49,199 bases of DNA from Richelia sp. CSU_2_1. Lineage in GTDB: Bacteria > Cyanobacteriota > Cyanobacteriia > Cyanobacteriales > Microcoleaceae. The stretch is from assembly GCA_012034575.1 (NCBI GenBank), contig JAAUPF010000029.1:1-49199 (forward strand). Reading direction: 5' to 3'. The position numbers were made by a program, and so were the translations under genes. The notes beneath the pieces were generated by a model, which was not told the DNA's origin, searched no databases, and saw only the letters and a program-made list of their open reading frames with translations. Shown here piece after piece: positions 34,973-43,801 of this stretch. Every line of letters begins with the position of its first letter. The stretch's first letter is position 1.

Positions 34973-36456
34973 TCAATTTTCAGCAATCGATCGATCGTAC
35001 CAATTTTGCAGGGCCAAGCGGTGAACTTCGCGCCAACTAATATTGTTGGCTTTGGCAATTTGGGCGCAATCTTCATATTCCGGTTGCACGTTAGCGATCG
35101 AAAGTCCAGTCTTAGCAACTTTTATTCGCACTTCGCCGTATTTTGTTTGCACTTTGTGAATTTCTCGATACAAAACCGTTCTTTGTTGCATCGATATACG
35201 TATGCCTAAAGTAGTAGTTTCCCGAAAAATAACAGTTTCGCAAGCCTCCTGAAATTCGGGAGGGCAAATCGCAGTCAGCAAAACCCCCAATCGCGATTTT
35301 TTCATCACAATTGGCGCAGTAAAAACATCCAGAGCTCCAACGGCAAACAAAGCATCAAAACATACGCGATCGCTTGAGGGATCAAATCGTCGATTTGCGT
35401 TTCCAAAACACAGATTGTTTCTTGGGAATTAGTAATAGGTAATTGGGAATTGGTAATGGGTAATTGGTAATGGGTAATGGGTAATTGGGAATTGGTAATG
35501 GGTAATGGGGAATTCTCCGACTCTATCGGGGGCGGGCACGGGGGCACCGCCCCTACAAACCCCCTCTCCCCAATCCACAGGCGCAAAATATTAGGAATTG
35601 AGAGATTGCGGGAACCGGCACCCAAACCGATGGTGTGAATTTGCATCGGCGGTGGCGGGCCAAAACTTTCGGCCAAAGTACAGGCAATTGCAGTTCCCGT
35701 AGGCGTGCACAATTCGCGATCGATCCCGTTACTATAAACGGGCACTTGGTGCATTTCCCAAAGTTTCATCACCGCCGGCGTCGGTACCGCCAGCCTGCCG
35801 TGGGCAGCCTTCACCGTACCCCCGCCCGTCGGCATCGTGGAAAAGTAAAATTCCTCAACATCCAACCAATCCAAGCCCAAACAAGTACCGACAATATCCA
35901 CCAACGCATCGGCAGCCCCCACCTCGTGAAAGTGCACCTCGTCAGGCGAAATTCCGTGCACGGCACCTTCTGCCTCAGCTAATTTCCGAAATACAGCCAA
36001 ACTCCAGGTTTCAACGCGCTTTGGCAAGTTTGCAGAGACAATAATTTGCTCGATTTCGGGCAAATGGCGGTGATGGGCGTGACTGATTTCTGTATCTGTT
36101 TCGGCGTGGCTGTGGGAATGTTCGTGGGAATGTTCGTGGGAATGTTCGTGAGAATGTTCGCCGCCGTGATGGTGGTGGTAGCGTCGATCGAAAGTGGGAG
36201 ATTCTGTTTCAGCCGGATCGAGTTCCGGATTTTGGGTTTTTTTCGGTAAATCCGAAATCAAATCCACATAAACTTTAGTTGCTTGCTGAGTATTCCGGTG
36301 GACTAATTGAGCCCGCAATTGATACTCTGCCGAAATGCCGAGCAATTGGAGTTTCTGCGCGATGTAATCTAAAGGTACGCCGGCGTGGACGAGAGCACCG
36401 AGACACATATCGCCAGCAATTCCGGTAGGACATTCAAAATAAGCTATTTTATTCAT
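34973..36456 (-). pseudogene. larC: Nickel-pincer cofactor protein LarC, split by one missing base
   Basis: LarC inserts nickel into the lactate-racemase cofactor (known for the family). The first frame (36456 to about 35360) has MNKIAYFECPTGIAGDMCLG, a His-rich metal-binding loop (HHHHGGEHSHEHSHEHSHEH), HFHEVGAADALVDIVGT, VPTPAV and IDRELCTPTGTAI. After VLETQIDDLIPQAIAYV it runs into an aberrant tail. The expected continuation FDALFAVGALDVFTAPIVMK KKS is in another frame ending at 34973. Adding one T on the coding strand (A4 at 35357-35360) gives a 494-aa protein. In Lactobacillus LarC is made through a frameshift, so a programmed event is possible; a sequence error is equally so. Residues about 320-345 (LPITNSQLPITHYQLPITNS) come from the AATTGGTAATGGGT spacer repeat inserted in frame. 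Confidence 0.85.
35427..35515 (-). repeat. In-frame AATTGGTAATGGGT repeat inside larC
   Basis: The plus strand reads GGTAATTGGGAATTGGTAAT followed by further GGGTAATTGG units, the same tandem repeat found in spacers at 26413 and 46354. It encodes a Pro-Ile-Thr-Asn-Ser-Gln repeat that joins the main LarC domain to its C-terminal domain, and keeps the frame. Confidence 0.85.
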
Positions 36457-36528
36457 TAGTTAACAATTAATTTCGCTGTCGATTGTTTTCCAGATAACAT
36501 TCAGTAACCCACCGGGCATCACCTTAAT

Positions 36529-37206
36529 ATGGCAATTATTTACGAAGTGCATCCAGTTACACCCCAAAAAGACAGGATCGAGAAGATTAAAAACGCCCTG
36601 CAAGATGGGGCAGTGATGCTGTATCCGACCGATACAGTTTACGCGATCGGCTGCGATCTCAATGCCAAATCTGCGGTTGAACGGGTCAGGCGGATCAAGC
36701 AACTCTCCAATGATAAACCATTGACGTTTTTGTGTTCTTCCCTGTCAAATATTTCGGAGTATGCCGTTGTCAGCGACGAGGCCTACAGGATTATCAAGCG
36801 GTTAATTCCCGGGCCTTATACTTTTCTGCTGCCGGCGACGAAGTTAGTGCCGCGTTTGGTAATGAATCCGAAACGGAAAACCACAGGAATTCGCGTGCCC
36901 GATCGACCGATTTGTTTTACGCTTGTCGAAGCATTGGGCAATCCGATTATTTCCACATCCGCCCACATTACTGCCGACTATGAAGGTGAAGCACCTCTAG
37001 TAGTAGCAAAAGCAGCAAACTTTGGCAAAGCCGAACTTTTTGACTGTTTGGAAAAATTAGTAGATGTAATTGTCGATGACGGGTCCGATCCGGGCGATCG
37101 AGTTTCAACAATTCTCGATTTAACCGAAAGCGAACCGAGTGTAGTCCGCCGCGGTTTGGGCTGGGAAGCGGTGGCCTCTTGGGAAATGCAATCAGTCGAT
37201 AGTTGA
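36529..37206 (+). CDS. YciO/Sua5-family protein (threonylcarbamoyl-AMP synthase-like)
   Basis: A 225-aa protein. GAVMLYPTDTVYAIGCDLNA, IKQLSNDKPLTFLCSSLS, LIPGPYTFLLPAT, TTGIRVPDRPI and PIISTSAH are the YrdC-domain motifs for binding ATP, bicarbonate and threonine. It may make threonylcarbamoyl-AMP for tRNA t6A37, or be the YciO relative with unclear substrate; length (225) and C-terminus (LTESEPSVVRRGLG) fit the shorter YciO/YrdC-like group and lack the second Sua5 domain. Divergent from larC with 72 bp between starts. Confidence 0.9.
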   Translation: MAIIYEVHPVTPQKDRIEKIKNALQDGAVMLYPTDTVYAIGCDLNAKSAVERVRRIKQLSNDKPLTFLCSSLSNISEYAVVSDEAYRIIKRLIPGPYTFLLPATKLVPRLVMNPKRKTTGIRVPDRPICFTLVEALGNPIISTSAHITADYEGEAPLVVAKAANFGKAELFDCLEKLVDVIVDDGSDPGDRVSTILDLTESEPSVVRRGLGWEAVASWEMQSVDS

Positions 37207-37218
37207 TAGTTGACCGTT

Positions 37219-37330
37219 ACGGTTTGTAGTGAGGATTTTAGTCCGATCGAAATGCGGATTTTAGTCCTCACTCCGAACTAATTTTATTGCGGGCGATCGA
37301 ACTGATAAAGATGCGGACTGAAGTTTGAAT
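37219..37330. repeat. GTAGTGAGGATTTTAGTCC inverted repeats
   Basis: GTAGTGAGGATTTTAGTCC (37230) and GGATTTTAGTCCTCACT (37254-37271) are repeats of the GCGGACTTCAGTCCGC family seen as a 37-bp tandem array at 46504 and, in part, at 48195. They read as a foldable element in the spacer before the Uma2 gene. Confidence 0.65.
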
Positions 37331-37387
37331 TCTGACTGTATTTTAGAGTAAAATCAAACAAGATGCTGCTAGCAAAGGACTCATCCT

Positions 37388-38125
37388 ATGACTGCCACAA
37401 TCGCTACTCAAAACCAACCCGCGATCGTCTACCCGGAAGATGACGGCAATCCTATGTCAGAAAATACCAAGCAATTTCAATTAATTATGAGAATTCAAGG
37501 CGGTATCGACGCCTTATTCAAAGATAACGACAGCGTATTTGTTGCCGGCGATTTGCTGTGGTATCCAGTTGAAGGTAATGACAAAACCCGCCAAGCGCCC
37601 GATATCATGGTAGTATTTGGCAGACCAAAAGGTGACAGAGGTTCCTACCAACAGTGGCTGGAAGATAATATTGCCCCGCAAGTGGTTTTTGAAATCATTT
37701 CTCCAGGAAACCGCATGAAAGCAATGTATAAGCTTTTCAAGTTTTACCAGCAGTATGGAGTCGAAGAATATTATGTCTACGATCCAGCGGATAATGAATT
37801 AATGGGTTGGCTGCAAACTGACGGAGAACTCAACTATATTGAATCGATCGAAGGTTGGGTAAGTCCGCGTTTGCAAGTACGTTTTGAAACTGCATCGGGA
37901 GATTTGGAAATTTACCAGCCTGACGGACAGAAGTTTTTGTCTTACGTGGAATTGTCGAGGCAAAAAGAGTTGGCGCAGCAACAAATGGAACTAACTCAGC
38001 AACAAATGGAACTAACTCAGCAACAAATGGAACAGGAACGTCAAGAGAAAGAATTAGTGCAGCAAAAAGCCGATCGAATCGCTCAAAAATTAAGAGAAAT
38101 GAACATCAATCCCGACGAATTGTAA
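37388..38125 (+). CDS. Uma2-family PD-(D/E)XK protein (DUF820)
   Basis: A 245-aa protein. Residues about 40-190 form the Uma2 restriction-endonuclease-like fold: APDIMVVFGRPKGDRGSYQQ and PQVVFEIISPGNRMKAMYKL show the Asp and Glu of the catalytic core; YYVYDP follows. The C-terminal 55 residues are a Gln/Glu-rich coiled coil with the repeats QQQMELTQQQMELTQQQMEQ, encoded by tandem 21-bp units. Many copies of this family occur in each filamentous cyanobacterium; their role is unknown. The repeat may alter length between strains. Confidence 0.9.
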   Translation: MTATIATQNQPAIVYPEDDGNPMSENTKQFQLIMRIQGGIDALFKDNDSVFVAGDLLWYPVEGNDKTRQAPDIMVVFGRPKGDRGSYQQWLEDNIAPQVVFEIISPGNRMKAMYKLFKFYQQYGVEEYYVYDPADNELMGWLQTDGELNYIESIEGWVSPRLQVRFETASGDLEIYQPDGQKFLSYVELSRQKELAQQQMELTQQQMELTQQQMEQERQEKELVQQKADRIAQKLREMNINPDEL

Positions 38126-38146
38126 AGCTATTCCTAGAAAATTAAA

Positions 38147-38187
38147 AAGTTTTTATGATGGCATTTAAATCTCCATCATAAAAACTT
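38147..38187 (+). terminator. Long inverted repeat after the Uma2 gene
   Basis: AAGTTTTTATGATGG (38147-38161) pairs perfectly with CCATCATAAAAACTT (38173-38187), a 15-bp stem with an 11-nt loop. It starts 22 bp after the stop codon. AT-rich arms give A and T runs in both orientations, so it can act as a terminator for genes on either strand. Confidence 0.7.
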
Positions 38188-38198
38188 CGCGATCGACA

Positions 38199-38308
38199 GT
38201 CATTAGTCATTAGTTGTTAGCCATTAGTCATTAGTCATTAGTTGTTAGTTGTTAGTTGTTAGTCAGTAGAAAAACAACTGTCAACTGTCAACTGTCAACT
38301 GTCAACTC
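38199..38308. repeat. TTAGTCA/GTTAGTT and CAACTGT heptamer arrays
   Basis: Units TCATTAG/TTGTTAG (38203-38262) are followed by four CAACTGT units (38275-38305), the spacer heptamers found also at 9060 and 46812. They run to the stop codon of the DUF427 gene. Confidence 0.88.
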
Positions 38309-38589
38309 TTTTCTACCTTAACTCCTTTCCAAAAAGCAATGTAGCCAGCAATATTTTTAGCTGCATCCTTCGGAGTCGGATAGTACCAAGCAGCATCTTT
38401 GTTAACTTGTCCGTCAACCTCAACGCTATAATAACTGGCAACACCTTTCCAACCGCAAGTAGTGTGAGTGCTGCTGTCCTTGAAATACTCGCGGTTGATG
38501 GCATCGGGGGGGAAGTAATAGTTATTTTCTACGACTTCGCACTTATCGCTTTCGGCCAAAACGGCACCATTCCAAATTGCTTTCGGCAT
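38302..38589 (-). CDS. DUF427 domain protein
   Basis: A 95-aa protein. MPKAIWNGAVLAESDKCEVV, NYYFPPDAINREYF, TTCGWKGVASYYSVEVDG and AAWYYPTPKDAA are the conserved strands of DUF427, with the conserved TxCxWKGxAxYY motif. This small single-domain family has a beta-barrel structure and unknown biochemical role. ATG at 38589; repeats at 38650-38710 lie upstream. Confidence 0.9.
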   Translation of the reverse strand: MPKAIWNGAVLAESDKCEVVENNYYFPPDAINREYFKDSSTHTTCGWKGVASYYSVEVDGQVNKDAAWYYPTPKDAAKNIAGYIAFWKGVKVEKS

Positions 38590-38644
38590 CGGTTTCTCTG
38601 TTTAAAGTTTTGAGATTTTTAATTATTGTAACTGAATTTTGCCA

Positions 38645-38712
38645 TAAATGTAGGGTGTGCACTGCGCACCTTACCGCTATAAATGTAGGGCTTGCACTGC
38701 GCACCTTACCGC
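38645..38712. repeat. Tandem pair of TAGGG...GCACTGCGCACCTTACC palindromes
   Basis: Two copies of about 33 bp (38645-38678 and 38679-38712) each contain GTGCGCAGTGCACAC-like dyads and differ by two bases. They belong to the palindrome family at 34897 and 42532. Confidence 0.75.
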
Positions 38713-38818
38713 CATCAGTAGGGCGTCAAACCAAAGGAATGTAAAAAACTTGTGATTTTAACTGAATTCGATCGCCCGCAGCATACAATAATATAGAAGT
38801 CAATTAAAACTACTGCAA

Positions 38819-41014
38819 ATGTCAGGGTCGATTCCACCAACATTTACTCAACCCCGATCGCTCGAACAAGCACTCAAACATTTTTTTGGCTACGACTGTT
38901 TTCGTCCGGGACAGCGAGAAATTGTCGAAGCAGCTCTCGAAAAGCGGGATATGATGATTGTCATGCCTACGGGCGGCGGCAAATCTTTGTGCTTTCAATT
39001 ACCTGCTTTATTGAAACCGGGATTGTGTGTGGTGGTTTCGCCACTGATTGCTTTGATGCAAGACCAAGTAGAAGCTTTGCAAGATAACGGAATTGGTGCG
39101 ACTTTTCTCAACAGTACGTTAAGCGGAATGGAAGCTCGATCGCGCGAAACAGCTATTCTTAACGGTCAGATTAAATTGCTTTATGTTGCTCCCGAAAGAT
39201 TGTTGGGCGAGAGATTTTTACCCTTCTTAGATATAGTAGCAGAAAAGTTAGGAGTTTCGGCATTTGCGATCGACGAAGCGCACTGCGTTTCCGAGTGGGG
39301 ACACGATTTTCGCCCGGAATACCGGCAGATGCAACAAGTGCGCGATCGATACCCGGATATTCCAATTATGGCACTCACTGCGACCGCTACCGAGCGCGTC
39401 CGGCAAGATATCATCCAGCAGTTAAATCTGAGAGATCCGTTCGTCCATGTCGCCAGCTTCAACCGCCCGAATTTATACTACGAAGTTCGCGAGAAAACCA
39501 AGCGCAGTTTTGCCGAAGTTTTGCAAATCGTCCAGCAAAAAGGCGGTTCGGGAATCGTCTACTGTCTCAGCCGCAAACGAGTTGAAGAAGTTGCGTACAA
39601 ATTGCAGCAAAGCGGCATCCAAGCTTTACCTTACCACGCAGGCATGAACGATGTCGATCGCTCCACAAATCAAACCAGATTCATCCGCGACGACGTGCAG
39701 GTAATGGTAGCAACAATTGCCTTCGGAATGGGCATCAACAAACCCGACGTGCGGTTTGTCATTCACTACGACTTGCCCAAAAATCTCGAAGGATACTATC
39801 AAGAATCCGGTCGTGCGGGACGGGATAACGAACCATCCCACTGTACCTTATTTTTCGGCTACGGTGATGTCAAAACCATCGAATACATTATCGACCAAAA
39901 ACCAGATCCCCAAGAACAGCGAATTGCCAAACAGCAGTTGCGGCAGGTAATTAACTATGCCGAATCGAGTGAATGCCGCCGCACGATTCAGTTAAGTTAT
40001 TTTGGCGATTTATTCCCCGGAAACTGCGCTCAGTGCGACAATTGCTGCGCGAAAAAACCTGTAGAAGACAGGACTTTAGATGCGATGAAATTTCTGTCTT
40101 GCGTGGCGCGATGCAAAGAAAAATTCGGCATGAATCATATAATAGATGTGTTGCGCGGCTCAAAAAACCAGAAAGTTTTGCAGTACCAACACGACCAACT
40201 TTCTACTTACGGCATCGGCAAAGATCGCAGTGCAGATGAGTGGAAAACCTTAGCTCGATCGCTCTTGCATCAAGGATTGTTAGAGGAAAGAACCGACGGA
40301 TTTCCTACTTTAAAATTGAACGATCGCAGTTGGGAAATTATGAAGCGGCAGCGGACATTTGAAATGGCCGTAGAACCGAAACGAGATGTTCCGGGAAAAA
40401 CCCGTTCTTTAGCCGTAGAAGTTTCCACATTATTTGCCTTGCTGCGAACCCTGCGCAAACAAATCGCCGACGAACAACAAGTACCGCCCTACGTCGTATT
40501 TCCCGATAAAAGCTTGATGGACATGGCAGAAAAACGCCCGCAAAATCTCAGTGAATTTGAGGACGTTCACGGAGTCGGGCGCAACAAACGCGATAAATAC
40601 GGTCAAGTTTTTCTGGAGGCAATTCGCACTTTTTGTGAAGAACAAGGATTGCCGCTTGGTAATGCACCTGGGCCAGTTACTAACCTGCCGAAAGTTCCCG
40701 ACGTTCCATCTTATTCGCAGATGCAAACCCTAGAATTGCACAAGCAAGGTTTGACAATTCAAGCAATAGCCCAAATGCGGGGGATGACTCCCGGTACTAT
40801 TTCCGAACATCTAGTCAAGGTGATGGAAATGGGGCACTCCGTTGATATTAATTTGTTGGTTGAACCGAACCGCCAGCAGCCGATAATTCAAGCTATTGAG
40901 ATTATTGGGGATGAGAGGTTGCGACCGATTTTTGATTTTTTGCAAGAGAGTTATTCGTTTGAGGAGATTAAGTTTGTGCGGGCTTGGTGGTGGCAAAATA
41001 ATGTTGGTTTTTGA
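38819..41014 (+). CDS. recQ: ATP-dependent DNA helicase RecQ
   Basis: A 731-aa 3'-5' DNA helicase that acts in recombination repair. FRPGQREIVEAAL is motif 0, MPTGGGKSLCFQ (Lys55) motif I, AIDEAHCVSEWGHDFRPEY motif II with aromatic-rich loop, IAFGMGINKPDVRFVIHYDL and QESGRAGRD motifs V-VI. The RecQ-C zinc site (CRRTIQLSYFG, CAQCDNC) and winged helix follow, then an HRDC domain at about 520-605 (TLRKQIADEQQVPPYVVFPD). The last 120 residues carry a helix-turn-helix-like end (TIQAIAQMRGMTPGTISEHL) typical of the long form. No neighbour links to it. Confidence 0.95.
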   Translation: MSGSIPPTFTQPRSLEQALKHFFGYDCFRPGQREIVEAALEKRDMMIVMPTGGGKSLCFQLPALLKPGLCVVVSPLIALMQDQVEALQDNGIGATFLNSTLSGMEARSRETAILNGQIKLLYVAPERLLGERFLPFLDIVAEKLGVSAFAIDEAHCVSEWGHDFRPEYRQMQQVRDRYPDIPIMALTATATERVRQDIIQQLNLRDPFVHVASFNRPNLYYEVREKTKRSFAEVLQIVQQKGGSGIVYCLSRKRVEEVAYKLQQSGIQALPYHAGMNDVDRSTNQTRFIRDDVQVMVATIAFGMGINKPDVRFVIHYDLPKNLEGYYQESGRAGRDNEPSHCTLFFGYGDVKTIEYIIDQKPDPQEQRIAKQQLRQVINYAESSECRRTIQLSYFGDLFPGNCAQCDNCCAKKPVEDRTLDAMKFLSCVARCKEKFGMNHIIDVLRGSKNQKVLQYQHDQLSTYGIGKDRSADEWKTLARSLLHQGLLEERTDGFPTLKLNDRSWEIMKRQRTFEMAVEPKRDVPGKTRSLAVEVSTLFALLRTLRKQIADEQQVPPYVVFPDKSLMDMAEKRPQNLSEFEDVHGVGRNKRDKYGQVFLEAIRTFCEEQGLPLGNAPGPVTNLPKVPDVPSYSQMQTLELHKQGLTIQAIAQMRGMTPGTISEHLVKVMEMGHSVDINLLVEPNRQQPIIQAIEIIGDERLRPIFDFLQESYSFEEIKFVRAWWWQNNVGF

Positions 41015-41529
41015 ACCGCAGATTTAGCTGATGAACGCGGATGAACGCAGATGTTTTTGCAACCGCAGATGTGGCAGATTAACGCTGATTAACGCTGATA
41101 ATCGATCGGACATGATATAACTGATGACTAATAACGATCGACTATCAACTCCCAATTTTCAACTCTCAACTATTTGCTTCACCTGTGATCTTGCACCAAT
41201 GTTAATTGGGGATTTTTCGTGGGGTAGGTTCAAGGTAGAACTCGTAGGCGAAGCCAGCGCGAAGCGCTTATGACAAGCGAAGCACATTCGAGTTCTACCT
41301 TGAAAGGGTTTATTTAACCTATTTGCTACGTTTAAGAACCTTGGCGAACCCGCCCCTACAGCTTTGTTGGGAATGGTGCAAGATCTCAGCTTCACCCTAC
41401 TTCATGCTGTTTCATCTAACTTCAACTTCGTAAATCGAACTACTATTCATTGAACAGCCTTGCAGGTTGGTCGTTGCAAATTCCTCACTTCCTGCTACAC
41501 AATGGCTGCAAGAGTTAGGAACGGAAAAC
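41015..41529. other. Repeat-filled spacer
   Basis: At 41014-41105 lie GATGAACGCGGATGAACGCAG and TTAACGCTGATTAACGCTGA repeats, also found at 42609-42652 and in reverse at 9096-9140. At 41231-41302 is a 72-bp hairpin element with 14-bp perfect arms (CAAGGTAGAACTCG/CGAGTTCTACCTTG). A half copy of the GTAGGGGCGGGTTCGCCAA element lies at 41342-41361 in reverse. I see no gene; a TTG at 41467 extends the next gene's frame upstream by 21 codons but the ATG at 41530 is preferred. Confidence 0.8.
41231..41302. repeat. 72-bp MITE-like hairpin element
   Basis: Perfect 14-bp arms (41231-41244 and 41289-41302) enclose GTAGGCGAAGCCAGCGCGAAG-like inner repeats with GCGAAGC/GCTTATG sub-dyads. It is a self-complementary, non-coding insert. 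Confidence 0.75.
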
Positions 41530-42492
41530 ATGAAAACTACTTGTAAAGTACATACAATTGATTTAGCTGGCAATCGGTATCGAAATCCTCACTACTTGCA
41601 AACTCGTGCCAGAATCAACTCTCTCATCGACCATTATATGTCAGTTGAAGTGTTGAGCGATCGACTTTCAGATCTCCCCGAACAATTTTACAACCCGCGT
41701 GCCCGTTTGTGGGAATCGATCGACTGGCAAGGGATCGATCGCGAACAAATTATTGGTGTCAAGCCAGAAGTATTTTTACAAATTTTAGCAAGTGCCGCAG
41801 AAATTGAAGCTCCGATTCGCAGCTACAGTAAAGAAAGTTGGTGCTACTTGCAGCATATATACCCGGAAATGGCGCGGTTTATGGGAGGAGTTTTTGATGC
41901 TAGCGGCAACATTTTAGAGATAGGTGTTTGGGAAAAAGAAGAACGCCAGCATTGTCCGACATTTCGGAAAATTTACCAGCAGTTAACAGGCGAAAAACTG
42001 CAAGTTAAACCAAACTCTGTTAATGGTTTTCAACCTACAGGTGACGCTTGGCAAGATACCTACAAACACATTATCAGTCGCTTGAGTACCGAGTGGGGGG
42101 CTACTTCTGTTTATTTATGGTTGATGGTACACTCGACGGGGGCGTTGCAACAGGCAATTGCCCAGCCTTTACAGGATGAAATCAATCATTTAGCTAAGTT
42201 TTGGGGTTTCAGCCGCTGGGCTTTTTCTCAGAGTTATTTTAATCAACTCAAAGGTTCTACTAAAAACTTAATTTCTCTGCTGAAACACCATCAAATCGAA
42301 CGGACTCACGGCAATGATGTGTTTAATGCTTCGCTGAGGATCGAACAGATTTCTTTGATGGTTGAATTGACTTTTACCTTCACGCGAGTGATGGTGCGTT
42401 TGCGGCGTTGGAATCGCGAACTCAGTCGCAGTTATTTGAGGCATTTGTTCGGTACTGCGCCGGTGGTTGATGCACCGCGCAAGGTTGCTTAA
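41530..42492 (+). CDS. Ferritin-fold di-iron protein, acyl-ACP desaturase-like
   Basis: A 320-aa protein from ATG 41530 (AGGAACG lies 8 nt before it). Two E/D-E-x-x-H motifs, EERQH (Glu138, His141) and DEINH (Glu217, His220), and Glu188 in STEWGATSVYLWL reproduce the ligand set and spacing of the di-iron site of soluble acyl-ACP desaturases (EENRH and DEKRH in the plant enzymes). The family in cyanobacteria is poorly studied; desaturation or another oxidation of a bound substrate is inferred. No membrane segment. Confidence 0.75.
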   Translation: MKTTCKVHTIDLAGNRYRNPHYLQTRARINSLIDHYMSVEVLSDRLSDLPEQFYNPRARLWESIDWQGIDREQIIGVKPEVFLQILASAAEIEAPIRSYSKESWCYLQHIYPEMARFMGGVFDASGNILEIGVWEKEERQHCPTFRKIYQQLTGEKLQVKPNSVNGFQPTGDAWQDTYKHIISRLSTEWGATSVYLWLMVHSTGALQQAIAQPLQDEINHLAKFWGFSRWAFSQSYFNQLKGSTKNLISLLKHHQIERTHGNDVFNASLRIEQISLMVELTFTFTRVMVRLRRWNRELSRSYLRHLFGTAPVVDAPRKVA

Positions 42493-42531
42493 ATAGATAG
42501 GGCGCAAGGCAGGAATTTTAACGCTATTTGT

Positions 42532-42652
42532 GTAAGGTGCGCAGCGCGCACCGCCATGTTAAGGTACGGACATATCTACTTTTTTGTTTGGTGTTTTTGA
42601 GGGATGCTTGCAACCGCAGATGTGGCGGATTAACGCGGATGAACGCAGATGA
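42532..42652. repeat. Palindrome copy and GATTAACGCGGATGAACGCAG repeats
   Basis: GTAAGGTGCGCAGCGCGCACC (42532-42552) is a copy of the 34897 palindrome. AACCGCAGATGTGGCGGATT followed by AACGCGGATGAACGCAGATG (42609-42652) repeats the element at 41058. Nothing else is seen in 42493-42750. Confidence 0.8.
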
Positions 42653-42750
42653 CGATTCGATTTAATAGGGAGAATTGAAGCTAAAATTATTGATGGAATT
42701 GGAATAAGATTGAACGCGGTTGGTATTTGGCGTGAATTAGGAGATAAGTT

Positions 42751-43008
42751 ATGGATCGTAAAATCTACGCTATTGTAAATATTGAATGTCAAAAACTATT
42801 TGTTGGTGAAGCTGATCGATTGACAAATGATTGGCCGCCTTTATTGGCTTTACTTAACAGCAGGAAGTATTCGGATATTGAGTTTCAAGCTGCATGGAAT
42901 CGGGCAGCAAACCAGCGCTACTTTTCCTTTGACACTTGGCGAGATTTGGCAGATTTAGCTAATAGCTGCGATGTGCTGGGGTTGCCAAATTGTGAAATTT
43001 TAAGATAA
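42751..43008 (+). CDS. Small protein, possible divergent GIY-YIG-like fold
   Basis: An 85-aa protein, MDRKIYAIVNIECQKLFVGE at the start. The order IYAIVN - KLFVGEA - L - DWPPLLALLNSRKYSD - FQAAWNR faintly recalls GIY-YIG nuclease domains (IYxI, VYIGxS, xxRWxxHxxxLxxGxHxNxxLQxAWN), but the catalytic Tyr and Arg are not conserved, so no nuclease activity is claimed. AGGAG lies about 10 nt before the ATG. Unknown function. Confidence 0.6.
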   Translation: MDRKIYAIVNIECQKLFVGEADRLTNDWPPLLALLNSRKYSDIEFQAAWNRAANQRYFSFDTWRDLADLANSCDVLGLPNCEILR

Positions 43009-43042
43009 AGTAGAAATTAAAAAGTATCTTACATTATGCAAA

Positions 43043-43448
43043 TTACGATCGATGACTCCAGCCATATTGAATCGCTTGGTTAATGTACCAAATACGTTCA
43101 GTTGAGTTTTTAACCTTGTCCAAAACACGCAGTTGTGGAACCAGGGAATTTGTCCAGCAGCTTGCTGGACTATAACTCTTAAAAAAACAAGTAGAATCGA
43201 TAGTCCCTGCTTTCTCCATCCAATAGCACTTCAACAGTATGTTTAGCTTCAGGGGTCAAATTTGCTCGCGCGAGACACCAATCAGCAAATGTTCTTCGTC
43301 CACTTTTTCCCGGTTGCGGTTCGGAGACTAACGCGGAAGGTTTATTGCTTCCCGGTTGCGGATCTGTCCCCAATACCGAAAATCCATTTCCACATGATGC
43401 TAGGCCGATCGCACTCCAAATAACTACTATAAATTTTGAGAGATTCAT
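43043..43448 (-). pseudogene. Broken lipoprotein gene (LRR-protein N-terminus)
   Basis: ATG 43448 opens MNLSKFIVVIWSAIGLASCG, a lipoprotein signal with lipobox LASC. A Pro/Ser linker precedes FADWCLARANLTPEAKHTVE, which resembles the start of cyanobacterial leucine-rich-repeat lipoproteins (WCxxxxxLPxExxHTVExLLxxAGT). The frame is lost near 43210 where GATGGAG looks like a 4-bp duplication; the expected EKAGTIDST continues in another frame to 43043 and ends without LRR units. The product would be about 89 aa. Confidence 0.6.
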
Positions 43449-43575
43449 GTTTTTTGCAACTCTAAGCGTCACATCCTTTACCTGAAATTAACGATAATAT
43501 AAATTATGCAAAGTAAGAGCGCCCGCGTTTAAAAACTTAACAAAATTCCAAACTACTTGTACATCAATATCAAAG

Positions 43576-43638
43576 AAACCGGTTTTTTTAACAACATTAA
43601 AGGCGAAGATGCAAGATTTTTGGAAAAAACCCGGTTTC
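43576..43638. repeat. Inverted repeat GAAACCGGTTTTTT/AAAAAACCCGGTTTC
   Basis: GAAACCGGTTTTTTT (43576-43590) and GGAAAAAACCCGGTTTCTG (43622-43640) pair with one bulge. It can fold as a hairpin element in the spacer between the lipoprotein remnant and the acyl synthetase. No gene was seen in 43449-43801 otherwise. Confidence 0.55.
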
Positions 43639-43801
43639 TGCCTCAGACTCATAAATGAAAAGATAGCAAATCGCAAAACATAGCTCCTCCCAGGTACAGA
43701 CAGGCTGCAAACTGCCCCAGTTCGATCGCACCCCTTCAGATATAAATTAATAATAGATTTACAAACAACGCTTTAAACTCGCACAAAGGGCAAAAACAGC
43801 T

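Noticed and set aside
43488..43676. 62-codon minus-strand frame upstream of the acyl synthetase
   Set aside because: It spans the CCGGTTTTTT inverted repeat and has no protein features.
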